Below, piece by piece: positions 56,822-64,000 of a DNA stretch of 64,000 nt. Where the stretch lies: contig NZ_VNIK02000013.1 in NCBI RefSeq assembly GCF_007785775.2, forward strand, positions 25,764 through 89,763, given 5' to 3'. A model generated the notes under the pieces. It did not search any database. It worked only from the letters and a program-made list of their open reading frames with translations, and was not told the DNA's origin. The translations under genes were made by a program, and so were the position numbers. The DNA is from Flagellimonas hadalis (GTDB taxonomy: Bacteria > Bacteroidota > Bacteroidia > Flavobacteriales > Flavobacteriaceae). How positions within the stretch are numbered: the stretch's first letter is position 1; each line of letters opens with the position of its first letter.

Positions 56822-58109
56822 AAAAACTACTTTTCTGTCACCTCGAGCGCAGTCGAGAGGTATTCTTTTTCTTTTTCTCTTATTTTCAGTACAGTCTTTC
56901 GCATCGGTCATCCTTATTCCTATGGACGCCGAAGGTCAGGAAAACCATTTGAAGGCTTACGGGATCACCTATTGGGTGCTTTCCAAACAGCAAAAGGTGC
57001 AATGGTTGCTCAACTACCGTGGAGGCTCTTTCTTATTGCCCGATGGGGATGCCATTCGAAAGGAATGTCAAATCCGTGGGGTTTCTTTTGAAATACTTAC
57101 CGACGGACAGGCCGAACAGATCTTGGACGAGATCAGCAGTCCGTCCCAAAACCAAGATGCTGTTGTTCTGGAAAAGGCTCCCAAAATTGCCGTGTATTCC
57201 CCAAAGGAAAACCAGCCGTGGGATGATGCGGTGACCATGGTGCTCACCTATGCCGAGATTCCCTATGTGACCATCTATGACGAAGAGGTGTTAGGCGATA
57301 AATTGGCACTTTACGATTGGTTGCATTTGCACCATGAGGATTTTACCGGGCAATACGGAAGGTTCTATGGGGTGTATAGATCGGTCCCGTGGTATATTGA
57401 AGCCAAGGAACAGGCCGAGGAATTGGCGTGGGAATTGGGCTATGCAAAAGTTTCCGATGAGAAATTGGCAGTGGCCCTCAAAATACGGAACTACGTGATC
57501 GGTGGTGGGTTCATGTTCGCCATGTGTTCCGCTACTGATAGTTTTGATATCGCCTTGGCGGCGGAAAATGTGGATATCTGTGAGCCCATGTTCGATGGTG
57601 ATCCTTCGGACGCCAACTATCAGGCGAAGTTGGATTATGGCAACACCTTTGCCTTTACCAATTTCATTTTGGAGCGGAACCCTTTGAAGTATGAGTTTTC
57701 ATCCATCGACATGACCAACAAACGGGGGAATGTGCCTAAGGAGTCCGACTATTTTTCTTTGATGGAGTTTTCGGCCAAATGGGATCCCGTGCCCACCATG
57801 TTGACACAGAACCATACCAGTTTGGTGAAAGGCTTTATGGGGCAGACCACGGCTTTTACGAGAAATGAGATAAAGCCCACCGTGATGGTGCTGGGCGAAA
57901 ATAAAATCAATGGAGAGGCCCGATACATCCATGGCATCAAAGGAAAAGGTTTTTTTACCTTTTATGGGGGCCACGACCCGGAAGATTACCAGCATAGGGT
58001 GGGTGACCCCAAAACGGAACTGGAATTGCACCCCACTTCACCGGGTTACCGCTTGATCTTGAACAATGTGCTCTTCCCTGCGGCCCGCAAGAAAAAACAG
58101 AAGACCTAG
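56805..58109 (+). CDS. Conserved secreted protein, often named asparagine synthetase B
   Basis: The protein has a signal peptide (after the charged start, ILFLFLLFSVQSFA) and about 400 residues without the Cys-2 glutaminase start or PP-loop of real asparagine synthetase B. A segment GGGFMFAMCSATDSFD and a late FYGGHDPEDYQ resemble the nucleophile-elbow area of glutamine-amidotransferase-like or ThuA-like folds. The start is probably ATG 56805, inside dnaB; no ATG, GTG or TTG lies in frame between dnaB and the mature part. A palindromic repeat is embedded in the signal-peptide coding region. Function unknown. Confidence 0.75.
   Translation: MTYRFKKTTFLSPRAQSRGILFLFLLFSVQSFASVILIPMDAEGQENHLKAYGITYWVLSKQQKVQWLLNYRGGSFLLPDGDAIRKECQIRGVSFEILTDGQAEQILDEISSPSQNQDAVVLEKAPKIAVYSPKENQPWDDAVTMVLTYAEIPYVTIYDEEVLGDKLALYDWLHLHHEDFTGQYGRFYGVYRSVPWYIEAKEQAEELAWELGYAKVSDEKLAVALKIRNYVIGGGFMFAMCSATDSFDIALAAENVDICEPMFDGDPSDANYQAKLDYGNTFAFTNFILERNPLKYEFSSIDMTNKRGNVPKESDYFSLMEFSAKWDPVPTMLTQNHTSLVKGFMGQTTAFTRNEIKPTVMVLGENKINGEARYIHGIKGKGFFTFYGGHDPEDYQHRVGDPKTELELHPTSPGYRLILNNVLFPAARKKKQKT
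56839..56862. repeat. Palindromic repeat (CTCGAGCGCAGTCGAG type)
   Basis: The core CCTCGAGCGCAGTCGAGAGG (56841-56860) is an imperfect palindrome that I recall as a dispersed repeat in flavobacterial genomes. A related copy lies at 60410-60451. Here it is inside a reading frame and encodes SPRAQSRG. Confidence 0.6.
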
Positions 58110-58993
58110 GTCAATTTTTCCTTGAAAAAGGCAATGGTGCGTTCCCAAGCAAGATCTGCGGCAGCTTGGTCAAAACGGGGGGTCGTATTGTTGTGGAACC
58201 CGTGGTTCACTTCAGGATAAAAATGGGCCTCATATTCTTTGTCCAGTTCTTGGAGCTTGGCTTCATAATTAGGCCATCCAGCATTCACCCGTTCATCCAA
58301 TCCCGCATAATGGATCAATAATGGGGCGTTGATCTGCGCCACTTCATCATCGGCGGGCTGGCCTCCATAAAATGGAACGGCAGCAGCCAGACCTGGAACT
58401 TTTACGGCCATCATATTGGAAATCCATCCACCAAAACAGAAACCGACCACACCTACTTTTCCATTGCAATCTTTGTGGTTTTTGAGGAAATCGAAGGCAG
58501 CGATGAAGTCTTCCAACATTTCGTTACGGTCCCGTTGGCGTTGCAATGTCCTTCCTTCGTCATCATTACCGGGATATCCGCCAAGGGGTGTCAGTGCATC
58601 CGGGGCCAAGGAAATGAACCCGGCCAAGGCGGCTCTTCGTCCCACATCCTCGATGTATGGATTGAGGCCGCGGTTTTCATGTACCACCACAATACCGCCC
58701 AGTTTGCTGGTGGCATCTTTGGGTTTGGAAAGCAATCCACGGATCTCGCCGCCACCTTTAGGTGAATTGTAGGTGATAAATTCGGAATCAAGTCTTGGAT
58801 CGTTGGGCGGGACCACTAGGGTATCCACATAGTTGGGCATCATAAAACTCAACAGGGAGCCCATGGTGATACCTCCTACGGCATACACGGAGAGTTTTTC
58901 CATAAATTCCCTCCGGTCCAACTTGTTGTGGGCATAATCATCGTACAGGTCAAAGACCTCTTGTTTGATATCTTCTTTTTTTAAGGGAGCCAT
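58106..58993 (-). CDS. Dienelactone hydrolase family protein, probably exported
   Basis: The protein is an alpha/beta hydrolase with the DLH triad: Cys in GFCFGG, Asp in HYAGLDERV and His in EVNHGFHN. The N-terminus has a Tat-like stretch (DRREFMEKL followed by VYAVGGITMGSLLSF), so export is likely. Substrate unknown. The ATG at 58993 was preferred to 59029 to avoid an odd N-terminus. The stop codon shares the CTAG with the opposing gene's stop. Confidence 0.88.
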   Translation of the reverse strand: MAPLKKEDIKQEVFDLYDDYAHNKLDRREFMEKLSVYAVGGITMGSLLSFMMPNYVDTLVVPPNDPRLDSEFITYNSPKGGGEIRGLLSKPKDATSKLGGIVVVHENRGLNPYIEDVGRRAALAGFISLAPDALTPLGGYPGNDDEGRTLQRQRDRNEMLEDFIAAFDFLKNHKDCNGKVGVVGFCFGGWISNMMAVKVPGLAAAVPFYGGQPADDEVAQINAPLLIHYAGLDERVNAGWPNYEAKLQELDKEYEAHFYPEVNHGFHNNTTPRFDQAAADLAWERTIAFFKEKLT

Positions 58994-59074
58994 ATCGTTG
59001 CTTTTGGTTGAATGCCATTGAAGGTACAAATTTTACCAAAGCAACTTATTGTGGACTAGAGAAATAGAAGAGTT

Positions 59075-59866
59075 TTATAGAAGTTTTTCCAAGACCCGCT
59101 CCACGCCAAATTCATTATTACTGACGGTTTCGTATTTGGCCACTTTTTTCACGTTGGGGTGGGCGTTGGCCATGGCAAAGCTATAATTGGAGAGCTGCAT
59201 CATTTCCAGGTCGTTGTTGTAATCCCCGAAGACCATGACCTGGTTCGCTGCAATCTGATGCTGGTCCATGACCTTCTGAAGCGCAAAGCCCTTGTGTGCG
59301 TTCTTGTGCGAAACATCCACCCAATTGGCACCGGATACCTTGACCTTTAGCTTGTCTTCCAGTTGTTTTACGGTAGGATAGATGTATTTTTCCGAATCTT
59401 CAAAATGATAAATGGCTATTTTGAGCACTTCGGCTTCCACTGCGGTCTGGTCCTTGACAATATCAAACTCGGAATAATACTCCTGAAGCATGGTCAAAAA
59501 AGCATCTGAAGCATCGTTTGCATAGGCATTGTATTGTCCGCAGAGCACCGGGTGTACATCTTTGAGAGGGCTGACAATGTCGAGGATACGACCTACTTCT
59601 TCCTTGTTGATAGGTGTGGTCAACAGGACTTTGTCTTGTTGTTTGATGAGCGCCCCATTTTCAGCAATCACAATGATGTCATTTTTGATGGGTTCCAATT
59701 TATCCACCATGCTATTGTACTGCCTGCCGCTGGCGGCCACGAAAATGATGTCCTTTTTCTTGAGTTCTTCAAAAATTTCAAAAAACCGAGGGCTGACTTC
59801 ATGTTTGGAGTTCAACAAGGTACCATCCATATCGGTCACCACCATTCTGATCTGCGATAAATCCAT
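59075..59866 (-). CDS. HAD superfamily hydrolase, Cof type
   Basis: The 263-residue protein has motif I DMDGTLLN (Asp12 and Asp14), motif II in ASGRQY and motif III/IV K..ALQ plus FGDYNNDLEM. The C2B-type cap in the middle fits Cof-like phosphatases of sugar phosphates or flavin precursors. Substrate unknown. The frame is open to 59887, but ATG at 59866 gives the family-like start. Confidence 0.92.
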   Translation of the reverse strand: MDLSQIRMVVTDMDGTLLNSKHEVSPRFFEIFEELKKKDIIFVAASGRQYNSMVDKLEPIKNDIIVIAENGALIKQQDKVLLTTPINKEEVGRILDIVSPLKDVHPVLCGQYNAYANDASDAFLTMLQEYYSEFDIVKDQTAVEAEVLKIAIYHFEDSEKYIYPTVKQLEDKLKVKVSGANWVDVSHKNAHKGFALQKVMDQHQIAANQVMVFGDYNNDLEMMQLSNYSFAMANAHPNVKKVAKYETVSNNEFGVERVLEKLL

Positions 59867-59884
59867 TTTCAAGAAATTAAGCTG

Positions 59885-59892
59885 CAAAGGTA
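59885..59892 (-). promoter_or_regulatory. Putative -7 box for the HAD hydrolase gene
   Basis: On the minus strand TACCTTTG followed by C, 18 bases before the ATG at 59866. Confidence 0.5.
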
Positions 59893-59966
59893 TTTTTTAT
59901 TCGGGGAACGACAGGGCCGCTTTTGGTAAACTTTATATTAATTTCGTTGGCAAAGAATTGTTTGCA

Positions 59967-60389
59967 ATGGACTTTTACCAGAAAGAGATACAATTGCGCT
60001 CCTATTCCAGGGGTTTTCATTTGATCACGGATGTTGTTTTGGATGCCGTTCCCGAAATCAGCAGGTTGGACAGGGGAATGTTGCAGGTATTCATCAAGCA
60101 CACTTCGGCCAGTTTGACCATCAATGAGAATGCCGATGCCACGGTCCGGACCGATTTTGAAAGCCATATCAACAAAATGGTGCCCGAGAATGCACCTTAC
60201 TATGTGCACAATTATGAGGGGCCGGACGATATGCCCGCGCATATCAAAGCATCACTGATGGGTACTTCGGTACAGATACCCATTACCCATGGGCGGTTGA
60301 ACTTGGGCATTTGGCAGGGGATTTATCTTTGCGAGCACAGGAACCATGCTTCAGGGAGAAAGTTGGTGATCACTGCGTTTGGACAATAG
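59967..60389 (+). CDS. YjbQ family protein (secondary thiamine-phosphate synthase-like)
   Basis: The 140-residue protein has the YjbQ/UPF0047 signature: IQLRSYSRGFHLITD, FIKHTSASLTINENAD, and the end GTWQGI-like LGIWQGIYLCEHRNHASGRKLVIT. Some members have low thiamine-phosphate synthase activity, but the true role is unknown. A longer frame starts in the HAD gene on the opposite strand; ATG 59967 is the family start. Confidence 0.92.
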   Translation: MDFYQKEIQLRSYSRGFHLITDVVLDAVPEISRLDRGMLQVFIKHTSASLTINENADATVRTDFESHINKMVPENAPYYVHNYEGPDDMPAHIKASLMGTSVQIPITHGRLNLGIWQGIYLCEHRNHASGRKLVITAFGQ

Positions 60390-60409
60390 GAATTGACAAT
60401 GAAGTTGTG

Positions 60410-60451
60410 AGTTCGAGCGCTCGTCTGCCGGACGGCCAGATAGTCGAGAAC
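60410..60451. repeat. Palindromic repeat with nested inverted-repeat insert
   Basis: Outer arms GTTCGAGCGC (60411-60420) and AGTCGAGAAC (60442-60451) match the repeat at 56841-56860, but here 21 bases lie between them. The insert holds its own imperfect inverted repeat TCTGCCG-GA-CGGCCAGA (60424-60440). The rest of the gap 60390-60497 shows nothing. Confidence 0.55.
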
Positions 60452-60497
60452 GATTTTCTGGTTGAATTTATCCAGTTTTTTTGCAAAGAAAGAGGTA

Positions 60498-60530
60498 TAA
60501 AAATAAAAGATCCCGCACAAGGCGGGATCT
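60498..60530 (-). terminator. Terminator of the thrS-infC-rpmI-rplT operon
   Basis: On the minus strand stem GATCCCGC/GCGGGATC (60522-60529 with 60509-60516), loop of five, then a T-rich run (complement of 60501-60508). Confidence 0.85.
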
Positions 60531-60560
60531 CAATAAGCGGGGTAAGTTTATATTTAACCT

Positions 60561-60905
60561 TTACTTTACTCTTTCAACGATGGCCTTGAAGGCATCTGGA
60601 TGGTTCATCGCCAAATCCGCAAGAACTTTCCTGTTCAGTTCTATTCCGTTGGATTTTACTTTCCCCATGAATTGGGAGTAAGACATTCCGTGCAATCTGG
60701 CACCTGCATTGATACGGGTGATCCATAGGGAACGGAAATTGCGTTTTTTGGTCTTTCTGTCGCGGTAGGCATAAAGCATTGCTTTTTCTACCGCATTTTT
60801 GGCTACTGTCCAAACGTTTTTACGTCTTCCGAAGTAACCTTTGGCTTGCTTCATCACTTTTTTTCTTCTAGCTCGTGAAGCAACTGAATTTACTGATCTT
60901 GGCAT
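60561..60905 (-). CDS. rplT: 50S ribosomal protein L20 (bL20)
   Basis: The 114-residue basic protein starts [32 protein letters not shown] and continues as typical bL20. It binds 23S rRNA early in assembly and in some bacteria represses its own operon. It is the last gene of the operon, 91 bases after rpmI. Confidence 0.98.
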   Translation of the reverse strand: MPRSVNSVASRARRKKVMKQAKGYFGRRKNVWTVAKNAVEKAMLYAYRDRKTKKRNFRSLWITRINAGARLHGMSYSQFMGKVKSNGIELNRKVLADLAMNHPDAFKAIVERVK

Positions 60906-60996
60906 AATGTTTCATTTTTTTGTAGCAGGCGTCCCAATTACGGGAACTTGATTGGCCCAACTCCAGGGTTAATAAATAAATGTACCGATTGAACAA

Positions 60997-61194
60997 TTAT
61001 TTTAAACGCAATTGTTCCAATACGCTGTTCTCATCCGCTGGGTGAACCAACGTGGAATGGGTCAGCTTTAGCTTACGCTTCTTCGATTTTTTTGTCAGGA
61101 TGTGACTCTTGAAAGCGTGCTTTCTCTTGATTTTACCAGAACCTGTCAGCTTGAAACGCTTCTTGGCACTGGATTTTGTTTTCATCTTAGGCAT
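60997..61194 (-). CDS. rpmI: 50S ribosomal protein L35 (bL35)
   Basis: The 65-residue basic protein [42 protein letters not shown] is bL35. It lies 51 bases after infC in the conserved order infC-rpmI-rplT. Confidence 0.98.
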   Translation of the reverse strand: MPKMKTKSSAKKRFKLTGSGKIKRKHAFKSHILTKKSKKRKLKLTHSTLVHPADENSVLEQLRLK

Positions 61195-61245
61195 TTTCCT
61201 AGTTTTTAACTCCGCTTATTGTTGCTGAACAAAGTTCAGTTCTCT

Positions 61246-61803
61246 TTATTTTTTCGATGTTTTTGGGGCGAGGAACATGGTCATTCGTTTACCCTCCAAC
61301 TTTGGCATTTGCTCAACCTTTCCCCATTCTTCCAGCTCTTGTGCCAATTTTAACAGCAATATTTCACCTTGGTCCTTATAGACAATGGAACGACCTTTGA
61401 AAAAGACATAGGCTTTCAGTTTGGCGCCATCTTTAAGGAATTTTTCGGCATGTCGCTTCTTGAACTCATAATCATGGTCGTCCGTTTGCGGTCCAAACCG
61501 AATTTCCTTGATGACAACCTTGGTTGCCTTTGCCTTCAATACCTTGTCCCGTTTCTTTTGTTCATAGAGGAACTTTTTGTAGTCTATGATCTTGCACACG
61601 GGCGGATTGGCATTTGGTGAAATCTCCACCAGATCCAGTTCCAGTTCACTGGCCTTTTCCCTTGCTTTGGATATTGGATATACTCCAATTTCCACATTGT
61701 CTCCAACAAGCCTCACTTCTGGAGCGGTAATCTTTTCATTGATATTGTGAGGGTTCTTGTTTTCCCTCCTGGGTTGGGGCTTAAATCTTCTTCGTATTGC
61801 TAT
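61246..61803 (-). CDS. infC: Translation initiation factor IF-3 (AUA start)
   Basis: IF-3 keeps the ribosomal subunits apart and checks the start codon. The C-terminal and N-terminal domains are complete ([28 protein letters not shown], then the [25 protein letters not shown] region). The frame is open upstream to a TAA and has no ATG, GTG or TTG before the GTG at 61716, which would remove 29 conserved residues. The codon at the expected Met of MAIRRRF is ATA (61803-61801), giving 185 residues. Rare start codons in infC are used in other bacteria for IF-3 autoregulation. Confidence 0.93.
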   Translation of the reverse strand: MAIRRRFKPQPRRENKNPHNINEKITAPEVRLVGDNVEIGVYPISKAREKASELELDLVEISPNANPPVCKIIDYKKFLYEQKKRDKVLKAKATKVVIKEIRFGPQTDDHDYEFKKRHAEKFLKDGAKLKAYVFFKGRSIVYKDQGEILLLKLAQELEEWGKVEQMPKLEGKRMTMFLAPKTSKK

Positions 61804-61834
61804 GACGTATACTTTTTAGTTAAACTTAATTTTT

Positions 61835-63775
61835 TTAGAACGACTTTAAGGTACTATTTATTTCAGTAGTTACCAAGTCGGAAAATGCATCTATGCTCAA
61901 ACTGCCCAAATCCTCGCCGCCGTGCCTTCTTACTGAAAGTGTTCCGGATGCTTCCTCCTGTTCACCTACGATGAGCATGAAGGGGATTTTCTTGAGTTCG
62001 GTCTCACGGATTTTTTTCCCTACGGTCTCGTTCCTCTTATCAATGAGCGCGCGAATTTCGTGATTTTCCAATGAATTCAAAACTTTTTCGGCATATTTTT
62101 CGTGTTTCTCACTGACGGGCAGTATAATAGCCTGTATCGGGATCAGCCATAACGGAAAGTTACCTCCGGTATGTTCCAATAGCAGGGCCACAAAACGTTC
62201 CATGCTTCCAAAAGGTGCCCTGTGGATCATGACGGGACGGTGGAGTTCATTGTCACTTCCTTTATAGGTAAGGTCAAATCGTTTGGGCAGGTTGTAGTCC
62301 ACTTGAATAGTGCCCAGCTGCCAGTTCCTCCCAAGGGCATCCTTCACCATAAAGTCCAGCTTCGGGCCATAGAAAGCGGCCTCGCCACTTTCCACCACAT
62401 AATTCAGCCCTTTTTCCTCTGCTGCATTGATGATGGCCTGTTCCGCTTTTTCCCAATCGTCCGTATTACCTATATATTTCTCTGGATTGTCCAGGTCGCG
62501 TACCGATACTTGTGCCGTAAAATTATTGAAGCCCAAAGAGTTCAATACATATAAGGTAAGGTCGATCACATTTTTGAACTCATCGTTCAATTGTTCTGTG
62601 GTGCAGAAAATATGGGCATCATCTTGAGTAAAACCTCTAACACGGGTCAAACCATGTAATTCTCCGGACTGTTCATATCGATATACAGTGCCAAACTCCG
62701 CATAACGCTTGGGCAGGTCTTTATAGCTGAAGGGCTGGCTATTGTATATCTCGCAATGGTGCGGGCAGTTCATCGGTTTCAGCAGGAACTCTTCGTCCTC
62801 TTTGGGAGTGCGAATGGGTTGGAAACTGTCCTCCCCATATTTGGCATAATGTCCGGAAGTCACATAAAGTTCCTTTTGGCCGATATGTGGGGTCACCACC
62901 ATTTCGTAGCCCGCTTTCTTTTGGGCCTTCTTTAAAAACTGCTCCAGACGCTCCCTTAGGGCAGCGCCCTTGGGTAACCACAAAGGAAGTCCTTGTCCCA
63001 CTTTCTGGGAAAAAGTGAACAGTTCCAGTTCCTTGCCCAATTTTCTATGGTCCCTTTTCTTGGCCTCTTCCAAAAGTTCCAGGTATTCGGTGAGGTCCTT
63101 TTGTTTTGGGAAGGAAATTCCATAAACACGGGTCAACTGCTTGTTGTTCTCGTTCCCTCGCCAATAGGCGCCCGCAACACTGAGGATCTTGATGGCCTTT
63201 ATGATTCCCGTGTTGGGAATGTGCCCACCGCGACATAGGTCGGTAAAGGTGCTATGGTCACAGAAGGTGATGGTGCCGTCCTCAAGGTTCTCAATAAGCT
63301 CCATCTTGTACTCATTGTCTTGGTCTTTATAATATTGCAGTGCATCCGCTTTGGAAACGCTTCGCATCTTATAGTCATGTTTGCCGCGGGCAATCTCAAG
63401 GGCCTTTTGTTCTATCTTTTGAAAATCCTTTTCCGATAGGGCATGCTCCCCAAAATCAACATCATAATAGAATCCATTTTCAATGGCCGGTCCGATGGTC
63501 AGTTTGATACCCGGGTACAATTCTTCCAAGGCCTGTGCCACTACGTGGGAAGTGGAGTGCCAAAACGCTTTTTTGCCTTCAGTGTCGTTCCATGTGTATA
63601 AAGTAAGCGTGCCATCCTCGGTGAGTGGGGTCACAGTTTCCACAACAGTATGGTTGAATTGGGCCGAAATAACATTCCGGGCCAGCCCCTCGCTGATACT
63701 TTTTGCAATATCCATAGGTGTAGTTCCTTCGGGAACTTTCTTAACCGCGCCATCAGGCAATGTAATCTTGATCAT
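61835..63775 (-). CDS. thrS: Threonyl-tRNA synthetase
   Basis: The 646-residue class II synthetase has the TGS domain (1-62), the editing domain with [11 protein letters not shown] and [19 protein letters not shown], the catalytic core with zinc ligands in [10 protein letters not shown], and the C-terminal anticodon domain ([16 protein letters not shown]). It heads the operon with infC-rpmI-rplT, as in many bacteria. infC begins 31 bases after its stop. Confidence 0.98.
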   Translation of the reverse strand: MIKITLPDGAVKKVPEGTTPMDIAKSISEGLARNVISAQFNHTVVETVTPLTEDGTLTLYTWNDTEGKKAFWHSTSHVVAQALEELYPGIKLTIGPAIENGFYYDVDFGEHALSEKDFQKIEQKALEIARGKHDYKMRSVSKADALQYYKDQDNEYKMELIENLEDGTITFCDHSTFTDLCRGGHIPNTGIIKAIKILSVAGAYWRGNENNKQLTRVYGISFPKQKDLTEYLELLEEAKKRDHRKLGKELELFTFSQKVGQGLPLWLPKGAALRERLEQFLKKAQKKAGYEMVVTPHIGQKELYVTSGHYAKYGEDSFQPIRTPKEDEEFLLKPMNCPHHCEIYNSQPFSYKDLPKRYAEFGTVYRYEQSGELHGLTRVRGFTQDDAHIFCTTEQLNDEFKNVIDLTLYVLNSLGFNNFTAQVSVRDLDNPEKYIGNTDDWEKAEQAIINAAEEKGLNYVVESGEAAFYGPKLDFMVKDALGRNWQLGTIQVDYNLPKRFDLTYKGSDNELHRPVMIHRAPFGSMERFVALLLEHTGGNFPLWLIPIQAIILPVSEKHEKYAEKVLNSLENHEIRALIDKRNETVGKKIRETELKKIPFMLIVGEQEEASGTLSVRRHGGEDLGSLSIDAFSDLVTTEINSTLKSF

Positions 63776-63801
63776 CTACGCTCCTTGTTTTTGGATGGTG
63801 G

Positions 63802-63832
63802 CAAAGATACCAACTTGATATGATGCTTACAA
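63802..63832 (-). promoter_or_regulatory. Promoter of thrS
   Basis: On the minus strand TTG (63832-63830), a 20-base spacer and TATCTTTG (63809-63802, followed by C). It lies 26 bases before the ATG. The rest of the window, 63833-64000, shows no gene or strong signal. Confidence 0.72.
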
Positions 63833-64000
63833 TAGGTATGTGTTCCATTTGCTAAGTTGTATGCTATCAACAGGTTAGGATCTCGATAGGTTTTTGTTGG
63901 GTGGATTTTTTGGGGAAATCAAAAAAAATCGTATCTTAACAAGCTGCAAATCAAACACATGTGTTTTTTTCAAAAAAATACTGTAAAACATTTTGTGGAG

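Overview
The window looks like a chromosomal segment from a marine-type member of the Flavobacteriaceae (Bacteroidota), probably close to Muricauda/Allomuricauda; the genus is inference. The signs are SusC/SusD and FecR/ECF genes, a DUF4295 gene beside rpmB-rpmG, a zeaxanthin-type crt operon, split transketolase, lipoproteins with short lipoboxes and TSP3-repeat proteins. Promoters fit the Bacteroidota pattern TTG-N17-23-TAnnTTTG. Shine-Dalgarno sites are mostly absent, so starts were chosen from family N-termini, lipoboxes, promoter position and gene overlaps.

Layout. 0-7 kb: the tail of an unidentified gene, a sodium:solute symporter, recR, a 2-oxo acid dehydrogenase E2, an exonuclease, and an FAH-Hpt-cinA operon. 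6.8-7.6 kb: the ribosomal operon rpmB-rpmG-DUF4295. 7.6-17.6 kb: a secreted TSP3 protein, ftsY with an amidase lipoprotein, an AT-rich orphan gene, two penicillin-recognising serine hydrolases and rimO. 17.7-24.5 kb: a periplasmic folding cluster (SurA-N-like lipoprotein, SurA, MoxR), aconitase, and two tandem thioredoxin-fold proteins, one without its cysteines. 24.5-28.2 kb: a tightly overlapping carotenoid operon led by a CarH-like MerR regulator. 28-31.4 kb: an AGCS symporter, an orphan membrane protein and tRNA-Leu.

31.6-41.4 kb is the most distinctive region. An ECF sigma factor, a FecR anti-sigma factor, a SusC receptor with an STN signalling domain, SusD, an alkaline phosphatase lipoprotein and a GDPD-like/alkaline phosphatase fusion together look like a regulated surface system for taking phosphate from organic phosphodiesters rather than for glycan use.

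41.7-47 kb: glutamate dehydrogenase with small companions, a mechanosensitive channel, carbonic anhydrase, and tRNA-Lys with a nearby relic of its 3' end. 46.7-64 kb is mostly housekeeping: aroK, a phosphoribosyltransferase, an S4 protein, an FKBP lipoprotein, split transketolase, tgt, an LptF/G permease, accA, dnaB, and the operon thrS-infC-rpmI-rplT, in which infC appears to start at AUA. No CRISPR array, transposase, integrase or complete mobile element was seen.
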